The notes under the pieces: model-generated
What the model saw: the letters and a program-made list of their open reading frames with translations, nothing else
What the model was told of the DNA's origin: nothing
Databases searched by the model: none
Program-made: the position numbers and the translations under genes
Assembly (NCBI RefSeq): GCF_003287455.1
Contig: NZ_PRLC01000007.1
Coordinates: 62,001-126,000 of the forward strand
Direction of reading: 5' to 3'
Length of the DNA stretch: 64,000 bases
Origin: Faecalibacterium hattorii
GTDB lineage: Bacteria > Bacillota > Clostridia > Oscillospirales > Ruminococcaceae
In this document: positions 52,245 through 60,885 of the stretch, in pieces
Position numbering within the stretch: position 1 is the first letter of the stretch
Layout: each line of letters starts with the position of its first letter

Positions 52245-52319
52245 AAATTCGTTCGATGAATTCAAACGAATCGGACGAATTTACCAAATAAAATATCCCG
52301 GTCTGGCATTCATTCGATG
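52245..52319. promoter_or_regulatory. Putative operator repeats of the toxin-antitoxin pair
   Basis: ATTCGTTCGAT (52248-52258), its inverse ATCGGACGAAT (52270-52280), and ATTCATTCGAT (52309-52319) surround AAATTCGT/ACGAATTT arms at 52245-52252 and 52275-52282. They lie 40-115 bases before the antitoxin start and fit autoregulation. The last copy is inside the rlmA terminator. Confidence 0.55.
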
Positions 52320-52336
52320 CAAACCGGGACATTTTT
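52292..52336 (-). terminator. Terminator of rlmA
   Basis: ATCCCGGT and ACCGGGAC close a hairpin; ATATTTTATTTGG follows on the minus strand, after the rlmA stop at 52336. Confidence 0.7.
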
Positions 52337-53172
52337 TATTCTTTCTCAAACACCAAGAACCGGAAGGCGATGTCCGTCGTCAATTCCGGGAGGGCGGCGA
52401 GGCGGGCCGCGCCGTCGCGGGGCGTCTTCCAGTAGTAGGGCGTCATGGCGAAAAGCGCTTCGAGCTGGGCAGCGGGCACCGTGATGGTGCCGGAGACTTC
52501 CCGCTCTCCAATGGGGCGGAAACCCTCATAGGCCACCTGCTGCACCGGATTTTTGTAGGGCGTATCGTAGAGGATCGCCTTCATCTGGTACAGATGCTCC
52601 GCGCCGGGCACCACATAGATCATCCGCCCGCCGGGGCGCAGGACGCGGAGGAACTCCTCCCGCGCAAAGGGCGAGAAGCAGTTCAGCAGCAGGTCGGCCC
52701 AGCCGGTGCGGACGGGCTGGGCAAAGCTGGACGCCACGGCGTACCGGGCCGCGGGCAGAGCTTTGGCGGCCCAGCGGACCGCCGGTTTTGCGATGTCGAA
52801 CCCGGCCAGCGCCAGCGGCTGTTCCGCCGCTTCGAACTGCCCGGCGATGCACCGGTCATACCAGCCCTCACCGCAGCCCGCATCCAGCAGGTGCAGCGGC
52901 GCATCCGGCGCGGCGGGCTGGCCGTATTCGAGGCAAAGCTCGCCCAGCGCCTGACCAAAGATGCTGTAGTACCCCCCGTTGAGGAAAGCGCGGCGGGCGG
53001 CGACCATCTCCTTGCTGTCGCCGGGGGCCTTGGTGCGCATACTCTGCACCGGCAGCAGATGCCAGTAGCCCTCCTTGGCGCGGTCAAAGCAGTGGCCGGA
53101 GGGGCACTTCAGGTCCCGCTCACCGGTCAGCGGCCCGCCGCACAGCGGGCACTGCCACGGCTCACATTTCAT
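52336..53172 (-). CDS. rlmA: 23S rRNA (guanine-N1)-methyltransferase, RlmA type
   Basis: The 278-residue protein has the RlmA zinc finger (CPLCGG and CPSGHCFD) and the methyltransferase SAM motif [13 protein letters not shown]. Related enzymes modify G745 or G748 of 23S rRNA. The start at 53172 lies inside the end of the helicase gene, an 11-base overlap, so translation is probably coupled. Confidence 0.92.
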   Translation of the reverse strand: MKCEPWQCPLCGGPLTGERDLKCPSGHCFDRAKEGYWHLLPVQSMRTKAPGDSKEMVAARRAFLNGGYYSIFGQALGELCLEYGQPAAPDAPLHLLDAGCGEGWYDRCIAGQFEAAEQPLALAGFDIAKPAVRWAAKALPAARYAVASSFAQPVRTGWADLLLNCFSPFAREEFLRVLRPGGRMIYVVPGAEHLYQMKAILYDTPYKNPVQQVAYEGFRPIGEREVSGTITVPAAQLEALFAMTPYYWKTPRDGAARLAALPELTTDIAFRFLVFEKE

Positions 53173-55084
53173 CGCTGTGATCCTCGATGGGGGCCGTTGC
53201 ACCGCCGTGGGCGTTCATATACTCCTCGAAGTTGGTGAACTTCTGCTGCGGCGGGCGGCGGCTGATGAGCACAAGGCCCGGATCTTCGTCCCGGCTGGGG
53301 GCAGCGGCACGGCCGCGCCCGCGGGAGGTCTCCTGCTTGGGGGCGCGGGGCGCACGGGCGGGCTGGCTGCTGCGCTCACTGCGGAGTTTGCCGCTCTGGG
53401 CACTGTTCTGGGCCGGGCGGGCAGCGCGGTCGCCGTTACGCTCCGTGCGCTCATTGCGGCTGCCGCGGGCCGGGCGGCTCTGGCCGTTCTGGCCGTTCGG
53501 CTGGGCATTGCGGCGGTTCTGGCCGCTGCCCTGTTCGCTCTTGGCGTTGTTCGCTGCCGGAGCGGCCTTGGCGGCGGGCTGAGCCGGGGCGGCCTTCTTC
53601 ACAGGGCGGAGCGGCGTTGCCTCCGGGGCGCTCACAAAGTGGGGGTCAAACTTGGGCTGCGCATTGCTGCCCCGGTTGGGGGCGGCACTGTCCTCGCGGC
53701 GGGGGCGGTTATTATTGGAACGGCGGTTTTCATTGCGCCCGCCGGAAGTTCGCTTCTGATTTTCGTCCATGGATGGTTCCTCTTTCGGTTGAGATTTCAA
53801 CGGCTGCTTTTCTGCGGCCGGTTTTTCTTTTTTGGGTCTGGCCGGTTTCACGGCCTTGGCGGGCTGTTCCGGCTTGGCAGCCGGGGCTTCGGCTTCCGCC
53901 TTGGGCTTTTTGCCCCGCACCGGCGGCTCCTTCTTGGCGGGGGCGGGCACGCCGTCCCACGGGTGGCCGGACACCACCGGGATCTTCTGGCGGTTCAGCT
54001 TTTCGATGCCGGCCAGATACTCCTGCTCCTCCGGGGCGCAGAAGCTGACGGCGGTGCCGTCTGCGCCCGCGCGGGCCGTGCGGCCGATGCGGTGGACGTA
54101 AGTTTCCGGCACTTCGGGCAGGTCGTAGTTGAAGACATGGGACAGCTCGCTGATGTCGATGCCGCGGGCGGCGATGTCGGTGGCGACCAGCACCTTGGTC
54201 TGCCCGGCCTTGAAGCCTTCCAGCGCGGCCACACGGGCAGACTGGCTCTTGTTGCCGTGGATGGCGGCGGCGGGGATGCCTTGCTTGTTCAGGTCTTTTG
54301 CGATCTTATCCGCGCCGTGCTTGGTGCGGCTGAAGACCAGCGCGTTCTGCACCGGCGGGTTCAGGTTCTGGATAAGCCACGGCAGCAGGAATTTCTTGTT
54401 GCCCTTCTCGACGAAGTACAGGCTCTGGTCGATGCGGTCCACCGTGCTGGACACGGGATCCACCTTGACGAAGGCGGGGTCGTGCAGGATGCCCGCCGCC
54501 AGCTGCTCGATCTCCTTGGGCATGGTGGCGCTGAACATCAGGTTCTGGCGCACTTTGGGCAGCTTTGCGATGACCTTCTTCACGTCATGCACAAAGCCCA
54601 TGTCCAGCATCCGGTCGGCCTCGTCCAGCACGAAGATCTCGATGCTGCCGAGGTCGATGAGCCCCTGCCCCACAAGGTCGTTCAGGCGGCCGGGGCAGGC
54701 GATGAGGATATCGACGCCCTTTTTGATGGCTGCCACCTGCGGGGCCTGACCCACACCGCCGAAAATGACGGTGCTGCGCAGAGAGAGGTACTTGCCGTAC
54801 ATTTCAAAGCTCTCGCCGATCTGCAGAGCCAGCTCACGGGTGGGGGTGAGGATCAGGGCGCGGACAGCCCCTTTCTTCTTCGCAGGGTTCGCGGTCAGGC
54901 GGTCGAGCATGGGCAGCGCAAAGGCTGCGGTCTTGCCGGTGCCCGTTTGGGCGCAACCCATCAAGTCCCTCCCGGCCAGCACCGGCGGGATGGCCGATGC
55001 CTGAATGGGCGAGGGGGATTCGTAACCCGCCTCCGCAACGGCACGCAGCAGCGGGGCGGACAGATTCAGTTCGTTAAAAGTCAT
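53162..55084 (-). CDS. DEAD-box RNA helicase with long basic C-terminus
   Basis: The 640-residue protein has a full RecA-like core of about 370 residues: Q-motif, [42 protein letters not shown] and [11 protein letters not shown] basic, low-complexity tail rich in Lys, Pro, Arg, Asn and Gln follows (about 380-640), which can bind RNA. It fits the RhlE/CshA group of cold- or ribosome-linked helicases and overlaps rlmA. Confidence 0.94.
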   Translation of the reverse strand: MTFNELNLSAPLLRAVAEAGYESPSPIQASAIPPVLAGRDLMGCAQTGTGKTAAFALPMLDRLTANPAKKKGAVRALILTPTRELALQIGESFEMYGKYLSLRSTVIFGGVGQAPQVAAIKKGVDILIACPGRLNDLVGQGLIDLGSIEIFVLDEADRMLDMGFVHDVKKVIAKLPKVRQNLMFSATMPKEIEQLAAGILHDPAFVKVDPVSSTVDRIDQSLYFVEKGNKKFLLPWLIQNLNPPVQNALVFSRTKHGADKIAKDLNKQGIPAAAIHGNKSQSARVAALEGFKAGQTKVLVATDIAARGIDISELSHVFNYDLPEVPETYVHRIGRTARAGADGTAVSFCAPEEQEYLAGIEKLNRQKIPVVSGHPWDGVPAPAKKEPPVRGKKPKAEAEAPAAKPEQPAKAVKPARPKKEKPAAEKQPLKSQPKEEPSMDENQKRTSGGRNENRRSNNNRPRREDSAAPNRGSNAQPKFDPHFVSAPEATPLRPVKKAAPAQPAAKAAPAANNAKSEQGSGQNRRNAQPNGQNGQSRPARGSRNERTERNGDRAARPAQNSAQSGKLRSERSSQPARAPRAPKQETSRGRGRAAAPSRDEDPGLVLISRRPPQQKFTNFEEYMNAHGGATAPIEDHSDEM

Positions 55085-55111
55085 GGTTCTCCTGTATCAA
55101 TAAAATGTTTC

Positions 55112-55151
55112 CCTCTTTGCCAGAGGCTCCCCCTGCTGGGGGAGCTGGCAT
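55112..55151. repeat. Fragment of the short palindromic repeat
   Basis: GCCAGAGGCTCCCC and a GCTCCCC/GGGGAGC hairpin match the right part of the element at 18188-18377. It sits between the DUF1015 gene and the helicase. Confidence 0.55.
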
Positions 55152-55161
55152 TTCGTAACGT

Positions 55162-56457
55162 TTATTCTTTGATCTTACGGCACTCGATGTAGTACCGCTT
55201 TTCCTCCGCATGGCCCATGCTGAAGGTCTTGCGGGGCAGCACGCCGCCCATCACGATGCCCTTGAACAGGTCGCTCTTTTCAAAGGGCGGCAGCAGGAAG
55301 GCCACGCCGCCCTGCTGTTTGCACAGGGCACGGACGGCGGGCTCGTCGTGGACGTAATCCACGCGGGCCTCGATGTGGCGGGCCATAAAGTATTCGATGA
55401 AGGTGTCGATGGTGCCGACGGTCAGGGGCGCAATGGGGCGCTCGAAGCTGAGCACGTTGGCAATGTGGGGGCCCGCCAGCGTAAAGGACTGCTGCTTGGC
55501 ATCGCCGAAGCAGATGCCCGCGTTGTTGGAGTCGCTCCACGCGATGAGGGCCAGCAGCACCGCGCCGCAGTCCACATTGAACAGCACGCGGTGGATGGGC
55601 TCGATTTCAATGGCCGGGGAGTGGATGTTGCACACCTCGGCAAGGCACCACCGGGCCGGGTGGTGTTCCCGCTGCTCCGGGGTCAGGGTGGGCTTCAGCT
55701 CCTCCCAGCAGGCCTTGGCGGAAGCCAGCGAGTGATTGCCATCGCCGACGGCCAGCGTCAGCGGCGCGGCCCCCTTGGCCTCCGGGTATTTGGCGTCAAA
55801 GGCTTTCTGACTGCCCAGTTGCTGCAAGGCGGCGTCGATCTGGGCCAGCAGCGCCGGGTCCTCCACGGCCCAGCCCGCAATGTGGCCGCCGCCCAGCATC
55901 AGTTCGCCCTCGTAGACTTTGCGCAGCTGCGCCTTTTTCTCACCGATGGGCTCGATGAGGGTGCAGTCCGGGTCGTCGGCCAGCATCATGATGTGGGGCG
56001 TTTCGAGGCTGGCCCCCCGCCGGACGGCCATCCGGGGCGGGATGCGGCTCTCCACCGTGTGCTCGCTGGGGCGGATGTCCGCCTTGGCGCCCTCGGCGTA
56101 GCTGTAGGCTTCGAGGTCGATCTTGCCCACGAGGCCCTGCCGCACCCGGCCGCTCTGCTCGGTGCGCTCCACGTAGATGAAGCCGTCCACAGCGCGGGTC
56201 AGCACCGACTGGGTGTATTCGTCCATGGCCGCATGGATCGTTTCGATCTTCCGGGGGACATCCTCGTCTTCCAGATACACTTCCGGCAGGATCAGGTTCA
56301 GCGCACTGGGTGAACCTGCCGCTGCCCATTCCGCCTTTTCCCAATAGGAGCGGTCGCTGGTGAACTGGTCACAGGCCACGCAGCCCCACTGCTCCAGTTT
56401 GATCTGCTCCGACGGCAGCAGGATATGTGCCGGGGAAAAGCAGGATGTTTTTTTCAT
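55162..56457 (-). CDS. DUF1015 family protein
   Basis: The 431-residue protein fits DUF1015, which often sits beside serine or central-metabolism genes. Features are WGCVACDQFTSDRSYW near the N-terminus, VDGFIYVERT, LAVGDGNHSLASAKACWE and GGVAFLLPPF. Function is unknown. The ATG at 56457 follows GAGGGAGGAA. It is 37 bases downstream of the glycosidase-like gene. Confidence 0.85.
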   Translation of the reverse strand: MKKTSCFSPAHILLPSEQIKLEQWGCVACDQFTSDRSYWEKAEWAAAGSPSALNLILPEVYLEDEDVPRKIETIHAAMDEYTQSVLTRAVDGFIYVERTEQSGRVRQGLVGKIDLEAYSYAEGAKADIRPSEHTVESRIPPRMAVRRGASLETPHIMMLADDPDCTLIEPIGEKKAQLRKVYEGELMLGGGHIAGWAVEDPALLAQIDAALQQLGSQKAFDAKYPEAKGAAPLTLAVGDGNHSLASAKACWEELKPTLTPEQREHHPARWCLAEVCNIHSPAIEIEPIHRVLFNVDCGAVLLALIAWSDSNNAGICFGDAKQQSFTLAGPHIANVLSFERPIAPLTVGTIDTFIEYFMARHIEARVDYVHDEPAVRALCKQQGGVAFLLPPFEKSDLFKGIVMGGVLPRKTFSMGHAEEKRYYIECRKIKE

Positions 56458-56494
56458 ATCACATTCCTCCCTCTCATGAAAGGGTTTCGCAGGT

Positions 56495-57616
56495 TCATTC
56501 AAAAATTCCAGCCGTCGGGTCCCACACGACGACATGTTCCGCACCCGCCTCGGTCTGGCTCTGGATAAGAGCGGTGTGCTCCTCGTCGGCCATGGTGGAA
56601 GCCGAGGGCACCCGCACCAGCAGGTTCTTCACGCCCAGCTCCACCGCCGGGACGCCCAGCGTCGGGGAGGTGCCGGTCACCTCGGCCAGTGTATAGCTGT
56701 ACCAGAGGGTCACGCTGCCGCCGAAACGCTGTTCCCACGCGGTGATGTCTGCCGTCAGCTGGTCGGCGCGGCCCACACCGTTGGTGGAGCCGTAGTCCTG
56801 CTTGCTGCTGGTAGAGGAGGGGAACTGGACATTTTCCAGCACGATCTGGTCAAAGCCCGCCGTGTGCAGCTCGTCGATGAGGTCGCCAATGTACTGCACC
56901 GCCTCGGCGGCATAGGGGTTCAGCCACGGATTACCGCCAGCGGACGCCTTGTTGTCCAGCCAGAGGTACTCCTGATTCTTATACCGGATGGCCATGGCGT
57001 GATCCACGCGGGCACCGGCAGGGTCCCGGAAGGCGGCAAGCTTCGCCACCGGGATCAGGCCCTCGTCCTTGAAGATGGAGGCCACCTTGGCCGGGTCCAC
57101 CGTCACGCCGGCAGGGCTGGCCGCTGCGGCGGGCACCTGCGAAGCGTAATAGACGGCACCGGCGGCATCCTTCAGGGTGACGACCGCGTACTTTGCGCCC
57201 TGCGCAGCGAGCTGCTGGGCTGCGGCGCGGATGGCGGCATCATCGGTCAGGGTCGTGAGGTCGGCCTCTGCCCAAGCGCCCTCCACGATGGCGGTGCCGT
57301 CCACAGCGGGGGTCACCACCTCCGGCTGGGCCTCCGAAGAAGCTGCCGGTTCCTCCGCCACGGACGACGCCGTGCTCTCGGCTGCCGACGAAGCGCTCCC
57401 GCCCGCCGGGGAGGAGGCGGAAAGATCCCGGTTGCGCACGACGGTGTACCACGTATGGGTCGCCCAGTCCAGCACATGCGGCGCGGCCACCCATGCAGCG
57501 GCCAGCACCACGAGGACCAGCACCGCGATGCCAATGCCCTTTTTCACCCGCATCTCGCGGCTGTAAAAGCTGCGCCGGTAGCGCTTGACCTTCTGGCGTT
57601 TTGGATATTTTGCCAT
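56495..57616 (-). CDS. Membrane-anchored putative glycoside hydrolase (GHL13/DUF4015-like)
   Basis: The 373-residue protein has a basic N-terminus, one membrane segment (GIAVLVLVVLAAAWVAAP, about 29-46), a Ser/Ala linker and a TIM-barrel-like domain (GLIPVAKLAAFRDP, NPWLNPYAAEAVQYI, DELHTAGFDQIVLENVQFPS). It resembles putative glycoside hydrolases of the DUF4015 group, related in style to the gene at 12296-13579. It lies 25 bases after rnfA in the same direction. Confidence 0.7.
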   Translation of the reverse strand: MAKYPKRQKVKRYRRSFYSREMRVKKGIGIAVLVLVVLAAAWVAAPHVLDWATHTWYTVVRNRDLSASSPAGGSASSAAESTASSVAEEPAASSEAQPEVVTPAVDGTAIVEGAWAEADLTTLTDDAAIRAAAQQLAAQGAKYAVVTLKDAAGAVYYASQVPAAAASPAGVTVDPAKVASIFKDEGLIPVAKLAAFRDPAGARVDHAMAIRYKNQEYLWLDNKASAGGNPWLNPYAAEAVQYIGDLIDELHTAGFDQIVLENVQFPSSTSSKQDYGSTNGVGRADQLTADITAWEQRFGGSVTLWYSYTLAEVTGTSPTLGVPAVELGVKNLLVRVPSASTMADEEHTALIQSQTEAGAEHVVVWDPTAGIFE

Positions 57617-57641
57617 AATGAACCACCCTCCCTTGGGGTCT

Positions 57642-58250
57642 TTACAAGATCACGGAATGGCCGGTAAAGCCATAGATGGCCAGCGCCAGCACACCGATGT
57701 AGATCAGCGTGATGGGCAAGCCGCGAAACGCTTCCGGGATGGCCCGGCTGCGCAGACGATTCTGGGCTTCCGTCACCAGCATGACGGCCAGCAGATAGCC
57801 GAGGCCGCTGCCAAGGCCGAAGCCGATGGACTGTTCCAGCGTAAAGCTCTGGGTGCGCTCGACCAGAACGGTGCCCAGCACGCCGCTGTTCACGGCGGCG
57901 ATGGGCAGGATGCGGATGAGCTGGCCGCTGCGCGGGCCCTTGGCCAGCTTCAGGACCACCAGCTCAAACAGGCAGACCACCGCGATGCACGCAAGGTACA
58001 CCACCGGGCGAAGCTGGGCGCGGTTGGGCAGCGGGGCGAGGAGGCGGCCCGCATAAAAGGCCAGCGGAGCCACCAGTACCTGCGTGATGCAGAGCATCAG
58101 CGCGAACCACCAGCTGCTGGTCCGCTTGTCGCCGACCAGTTGGACAAGGCGGGAAACGCCGAGGCCGCGGGTGAAGATGGCATTCTGGGCAAAGATGGCC
58201 AGCACCGCGTAGCTGAAGAACACGCCCACAAGATGCAGCACTTCGCTCAT
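57642..58250 (-). CDS. RnfA-like membrane protein lacking the cluster cysteines
   Basis: The 202-residue protein has six membrane segments and aligns with RnfA. The usual LGICPFLGVSK is shortened to RGLGVSRL, and the second cysteine site (TTNCAVLG) is VNSGVLG. In studied Rnf complexes these cysteines hold an iron-sulfur cluster between RnfA and RnfE. The start overlaps rnfE as ATGA. An Rnf gene symbol is withheld because the role may differ. Confidence 0.8.
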   Translation of the reverse strand: MSEVLHLVGVFFSYAVLAIFAQNAIFTRGLGVSRLVQLVGDKRTSSWWFALMLCITQVLVAPLAFYAGRLLAPLPNRAQLRPVVYLACIAVVCLFELVVLKLAKGPRSGQLIRILPIAAVNSGVLGTVLVERTQSFTLEQSIGFGLGSGLGYLLAVMLVTEAQNRLRSRAIPEAFRGLPITLIYIGVLALAIYGFTGHSVIL

Positions 58251-58978
58251 TCTTTCTCCTCCTTCCCGCTCTCTTGGCTCTGGGGATGCACGGCCAGATA
58301 GCCGCGCGCCTCATTTTTCAGGTATTCGCGCTGTTTGCGGGCCAGCGCACGCCAGACGGCGCACACCACGCCCAGCACGATGAAGCCGCCCGCCGGCATA
58401 CTGGCCATGGGCAGGATGGAGCGGCTCAGCTCCACGCCGAACACGGTGCCGAAGGCCAGCCACTCGCGGACGCAGCCAAGGATCAGCAGGAGCAGCGCGT
58501 AGCCCAGCGTGATGCGCAGACCTTTCGAGACAGCCTTATGCATGGACTCCTGCACCCGGCCAAACCGGTAGGTCAGCAGCGGCTCCACCACCAGCATGGG
58601 CAGGTAGACGCCCATCGTCAGCAAGTCGGTGCCGAACAGCATGTTCAGGATGGGGTAGGCGGCGAGGTAGACCACCGCCGCACTGCCGCTGTACACAAAG
58701 GCACGGGGCAGCAGCTTCTTTTCCAGCTCCTCCGGCTCCGGGCGCTCGTCCCGCAGCGGGCACAGGCGGCTCAGAAGGCACGCCAGCATCCGGGAAGGCG
58801 TCAGCAGCAGAGCCACGGCCACCGCCAGCATCGCGGCGTTTTTGCCCGAAGTGGCAAGGACCACCAGCGGAGCCAGACCCATGCCCTGCATCACGACAGG
58901 GTTGTTTTTGAAAATGCGGTCATGGTGCGCGAACTTTTCAGGGTCGCGCGCGATCGCTTCGGCAATATGACGTCTCAT
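58247..58978 (-). CDS. RnfE-like membrane protein lacking the cluster cysteines
   Basis: The 243-residue protein aligns with RnfE: KNNPVVMQGMGLAPLVVLAT, VYLPMLVVEPLLTYRFGRV and ILGCVREWLAFGTVFG. The usual LGLCP reads MGLAP and the VVNC site reads VVEP, so both cluster cysteines are gone. A basic, charged C-terminal tail is added. It overlaps rnfD and rnfA by four bases each. Confidence 0.8.
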   Translation of the reverse strand: MRRHIAEAIARDPEKFAHHDRIFKNNPVVMQGMGLAPLVVLATSGKNAAMLAVAVALLLTPSRMLACLLSRLCPLRDERPEPEELEKKLLPRAFVYSGSAAVVYLAAYPILNMLFGTDLLTMGVYLPMLVVEPLLTYRFGRVQESMHKAVSKGLRITLGYALLLLILGCVREWLAFGTVFGVELSRSILPMASMPAGGFIVLGVVCAVWRALARKQREYLKNEARGYLAVHPQSQESGKEEKE

Positions 58979-59979
58979 TCCGCATCCTCCTTCCGGTTCA
59001 GCAGCCGATAGAGGCGGGTCTCGGTGCGGTCCAGCCAGCCGGAAATGCTGTTGACCGTAAGCAGCGCAAAGCAGACGCCCGTATCATAGACGCCGAAATA
59101 GCGGAACCCCATGGTCGCGGCACCCACCAGCACGCCGTACAGGATGCGGCCGATGCGGTGGTGGGCGCAGGTGTAGGGCTCGTTGAGCAGGAACACCGCG
59201 CTGAAGAGCATCGCGCCGGTCAGCAGCTCGTCCCGCACACACTGCAAACGGGAGAGCAGACCTGCCGCGAAAGAGGCGTCCATCAAACCCACCTGACGGG
59301 GGAAGAAGAAGGCAATGAGGGCGCTCGTCACCAAGAAACTGACGGTCGCGCTCAGGCGGGTATCCTTCTGCAGCCAGAGGAAGAACCCGCACGCCAAGAT
59401 CACCAGCGCAGCACCGGTGCCCATGGGGGCGGCGTACTCGCCCAGCCCCAGCGACAGGGAGCCGATGTTCAGGATGCCGCCGCTGCGCAGAGTCTGGGAG
59501 ACGGTGTCAGACACCGGCACACCGGGAGCGTCCCACAGCGGGATGTTCGTGTAGGGCTGCGGGTAGCGGAACACCTGTTCCGGCCACGACACCGCCGCCA
59601 CCGTGTAGCCGACAGCCGCCGGATTGAAAGGATAGCTGCCGTAGCCGCCGAAGACCTCCTTGCCGATAAGGACACCGGCCAGCACGGCGGCGATGAGGAC
59701 GTACCAGTCCACCGTCACCGGCATCAGCAGCGCGATGAGGAGGGCAAAGCTCTCGTTGGAGCAGTCCTTGGGTTGGTAGACGCGGCGGCGGAGCAGCGAC
59801 ACCAGACGGTCGCAGAGGTTACCGGTCAGCAGGGCCGCGCCGCAGAGCAGCAGCGGCCGCAGCCCGTACAGAAAGCAGGACACGCACAGCAGCGGCACCA
59901 CCATCCAGCAGAGGTGCTTGTAGTAATGGCCGGTCTTGGCCAGCTCCCGCTCCTGCGCACGGATCAAAGTTTCATCCAT
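58975..59979 (-). CDS. RnfD-like membrane protein
   Basis: The 334-residue protein aligns with RnfD/NqrB: VFGGYGSYPFNPAAVGYTVA, MGTGAALVILACGFFLWLQ and LLNEPYTCAHHRIGRILYGV. In RnfD a threonine of an SGAT motif carries covalent FMN; here the region reads SDTVSQTLRSGG, one residue shorter and without SGAT. The ATG at 59979 follows GAGGAG; the upstream frame belongs to rpe. It starts 13 bases after rpe. Confidence 0.85.
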   Translation of the reverse strand: MDETLIRAQERELAKTGHYYKHLCWMVVPLLCVSCFLYGLRPLLLCGAALLTGNLCDRLVSLLRRRVYQPKDCSNESFALLIALLMPVTVDWYVLIAAVLAGVLIGKEVFGGYGSYPFNPAAVGYTVAAVSWPEQVFRYPQPYTNIPLWDAPGVPVSDTVSQTLRSGGILNIGSLSLGLGEYAAPMGTGAALVILACGFFLWLQKDTRLSATVSFLVTSALIAFFFPRQVGLMDASFAAGLLSRLQCVRDELLTGAMLFSAVFLLNEPYTCAHHRIGRILYGVLVGAATMGFRYFGVYDTGVCFALLTVNSISGWLDRTETRLYRLLNRKEDAE

Positions 59980-59992
59980 GGTGCGGCTCCTC

Positions 59993-60643
59993 TCACAGAG
60001 CGGCCAGACGGCGCACAGCGGCCGCCGGGTCGGCTGCGCCGAAGACGGCGCTGCCCGCCACGAGGATGTCGGCCCCCGCTTCCACGCAGAGGGGCGCGGT
60101 GGTGTCGTCCACACCGCCGTCCACTTCCAGCAGGAAGTGAGCGTTGCGCTTGGCCCGCTCTTCCCGCAGCCAGCGCAGCTTTTCCAGCGCCGAGGGCATG
60201 AACTTCTGCCCGCCAAAACCCGGCTCCACGCTCATCACCAGCACAAGGTCCAGCTGGTCGAGGTAGGGGCTGAGCGCCTCCGGGGCGGTGCCCGGCTTGA
60301 TGGTCAGGCCCACCTTGCAGCCCTGCGCCTTGATGGCGTCGATGGTGGCTTGGATGTCGTCCTCGCATTCGAGGTGGAAGTTCTGCAAGGTGGCACCGGC
60401 CTTGGCGAAGGGTTCCGCGTAGGCCAGCGGATGACTGATCATCAGGTGGACATCGTAGAAGGCGGCGGGCATCCCCTTGTGGAGGCTTTTCAGCACCGGC
60501 ACGCCGAAGCTGATGTTCGGCACAAAGTGGCCGTCCATCACGTCGTAGTGCAGCATCTGCGCTCCGGCGTCCAGAACCATCTGGCAGTCGGCACCCAGCT
60601 TGGTAAAATCAGCCGAAAGGATCGAAGGACTTACAATCGTCAT
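59993..60643 (-). CDS. rpe: Ribulose-phosphate 3-epimerase
   Basis: The 216-residue TIM barrel matches Rpe: SPSILSADFTKLG, HYDVMDGHFVPNISFG, VHLMISHP, MSVEPGFGGQKFMP and DGGVDDTT with the metal ligands. It interconverts ribulose-5-P and xylulose-5-P. It leads the Rnf-like run and shares direction and close spacing with it. Confidence 0.97.
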   Translation of the reverse strand: MTIVSPSILSADFTKLGADCQMVLDAGAQMLHYDVMDGHFVPNISFGVPVLKSLHKGMPAAFYDVHLMISHPLAYAEPFAKAGATLQNFHLECEDDIQATIDAIKAQGCKVGLTIKPGTAPEALSPYLDQLDLVLVMSVEPGFGGQKFMPSALEKLRWLREERAKRNAHFLLEVDGGVDDTTAPLCVEAGADILVAGSAVFGAADPAAAVRRLAAL

Positions 60644-60836
60644 ATTCGTTTGTACTCTCCGTTATTTTTACGAAAAATTTTGCTATTTGGCCCGGTTCTG
60701 TCGCTCCTGTGCAGACAGAATTCAGGGTAGACATAGCTATTTTTATTTTACATGAAAACACGCAAAAAATCAAACCCACAGCCGTGTTTTTCACGGAAAA
60801 GACGCAAAAATCCATTTCACGGCCCCGGCAATACAA

Positions 60837-60873
60837 AAAGCAGCCAAGCCGCTCCCGGATGCGGAGCAGCCTG
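60837..60873 (-). terminator. Terminator of the second two-component operon
   Basis: On the minus strand GGCTGCTCCG and CGGGAGCGGCTT close a hairpin, followed by GGCTGCTTTTTG. It is just after the kinase stop at 60886. The rest of 60644-60836 has a small CCGTG/CACGG hairpin near 60782 and no gene. Confidence 0.65.
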
Positions 60874-60885
60874 ACTGCGCAGATT

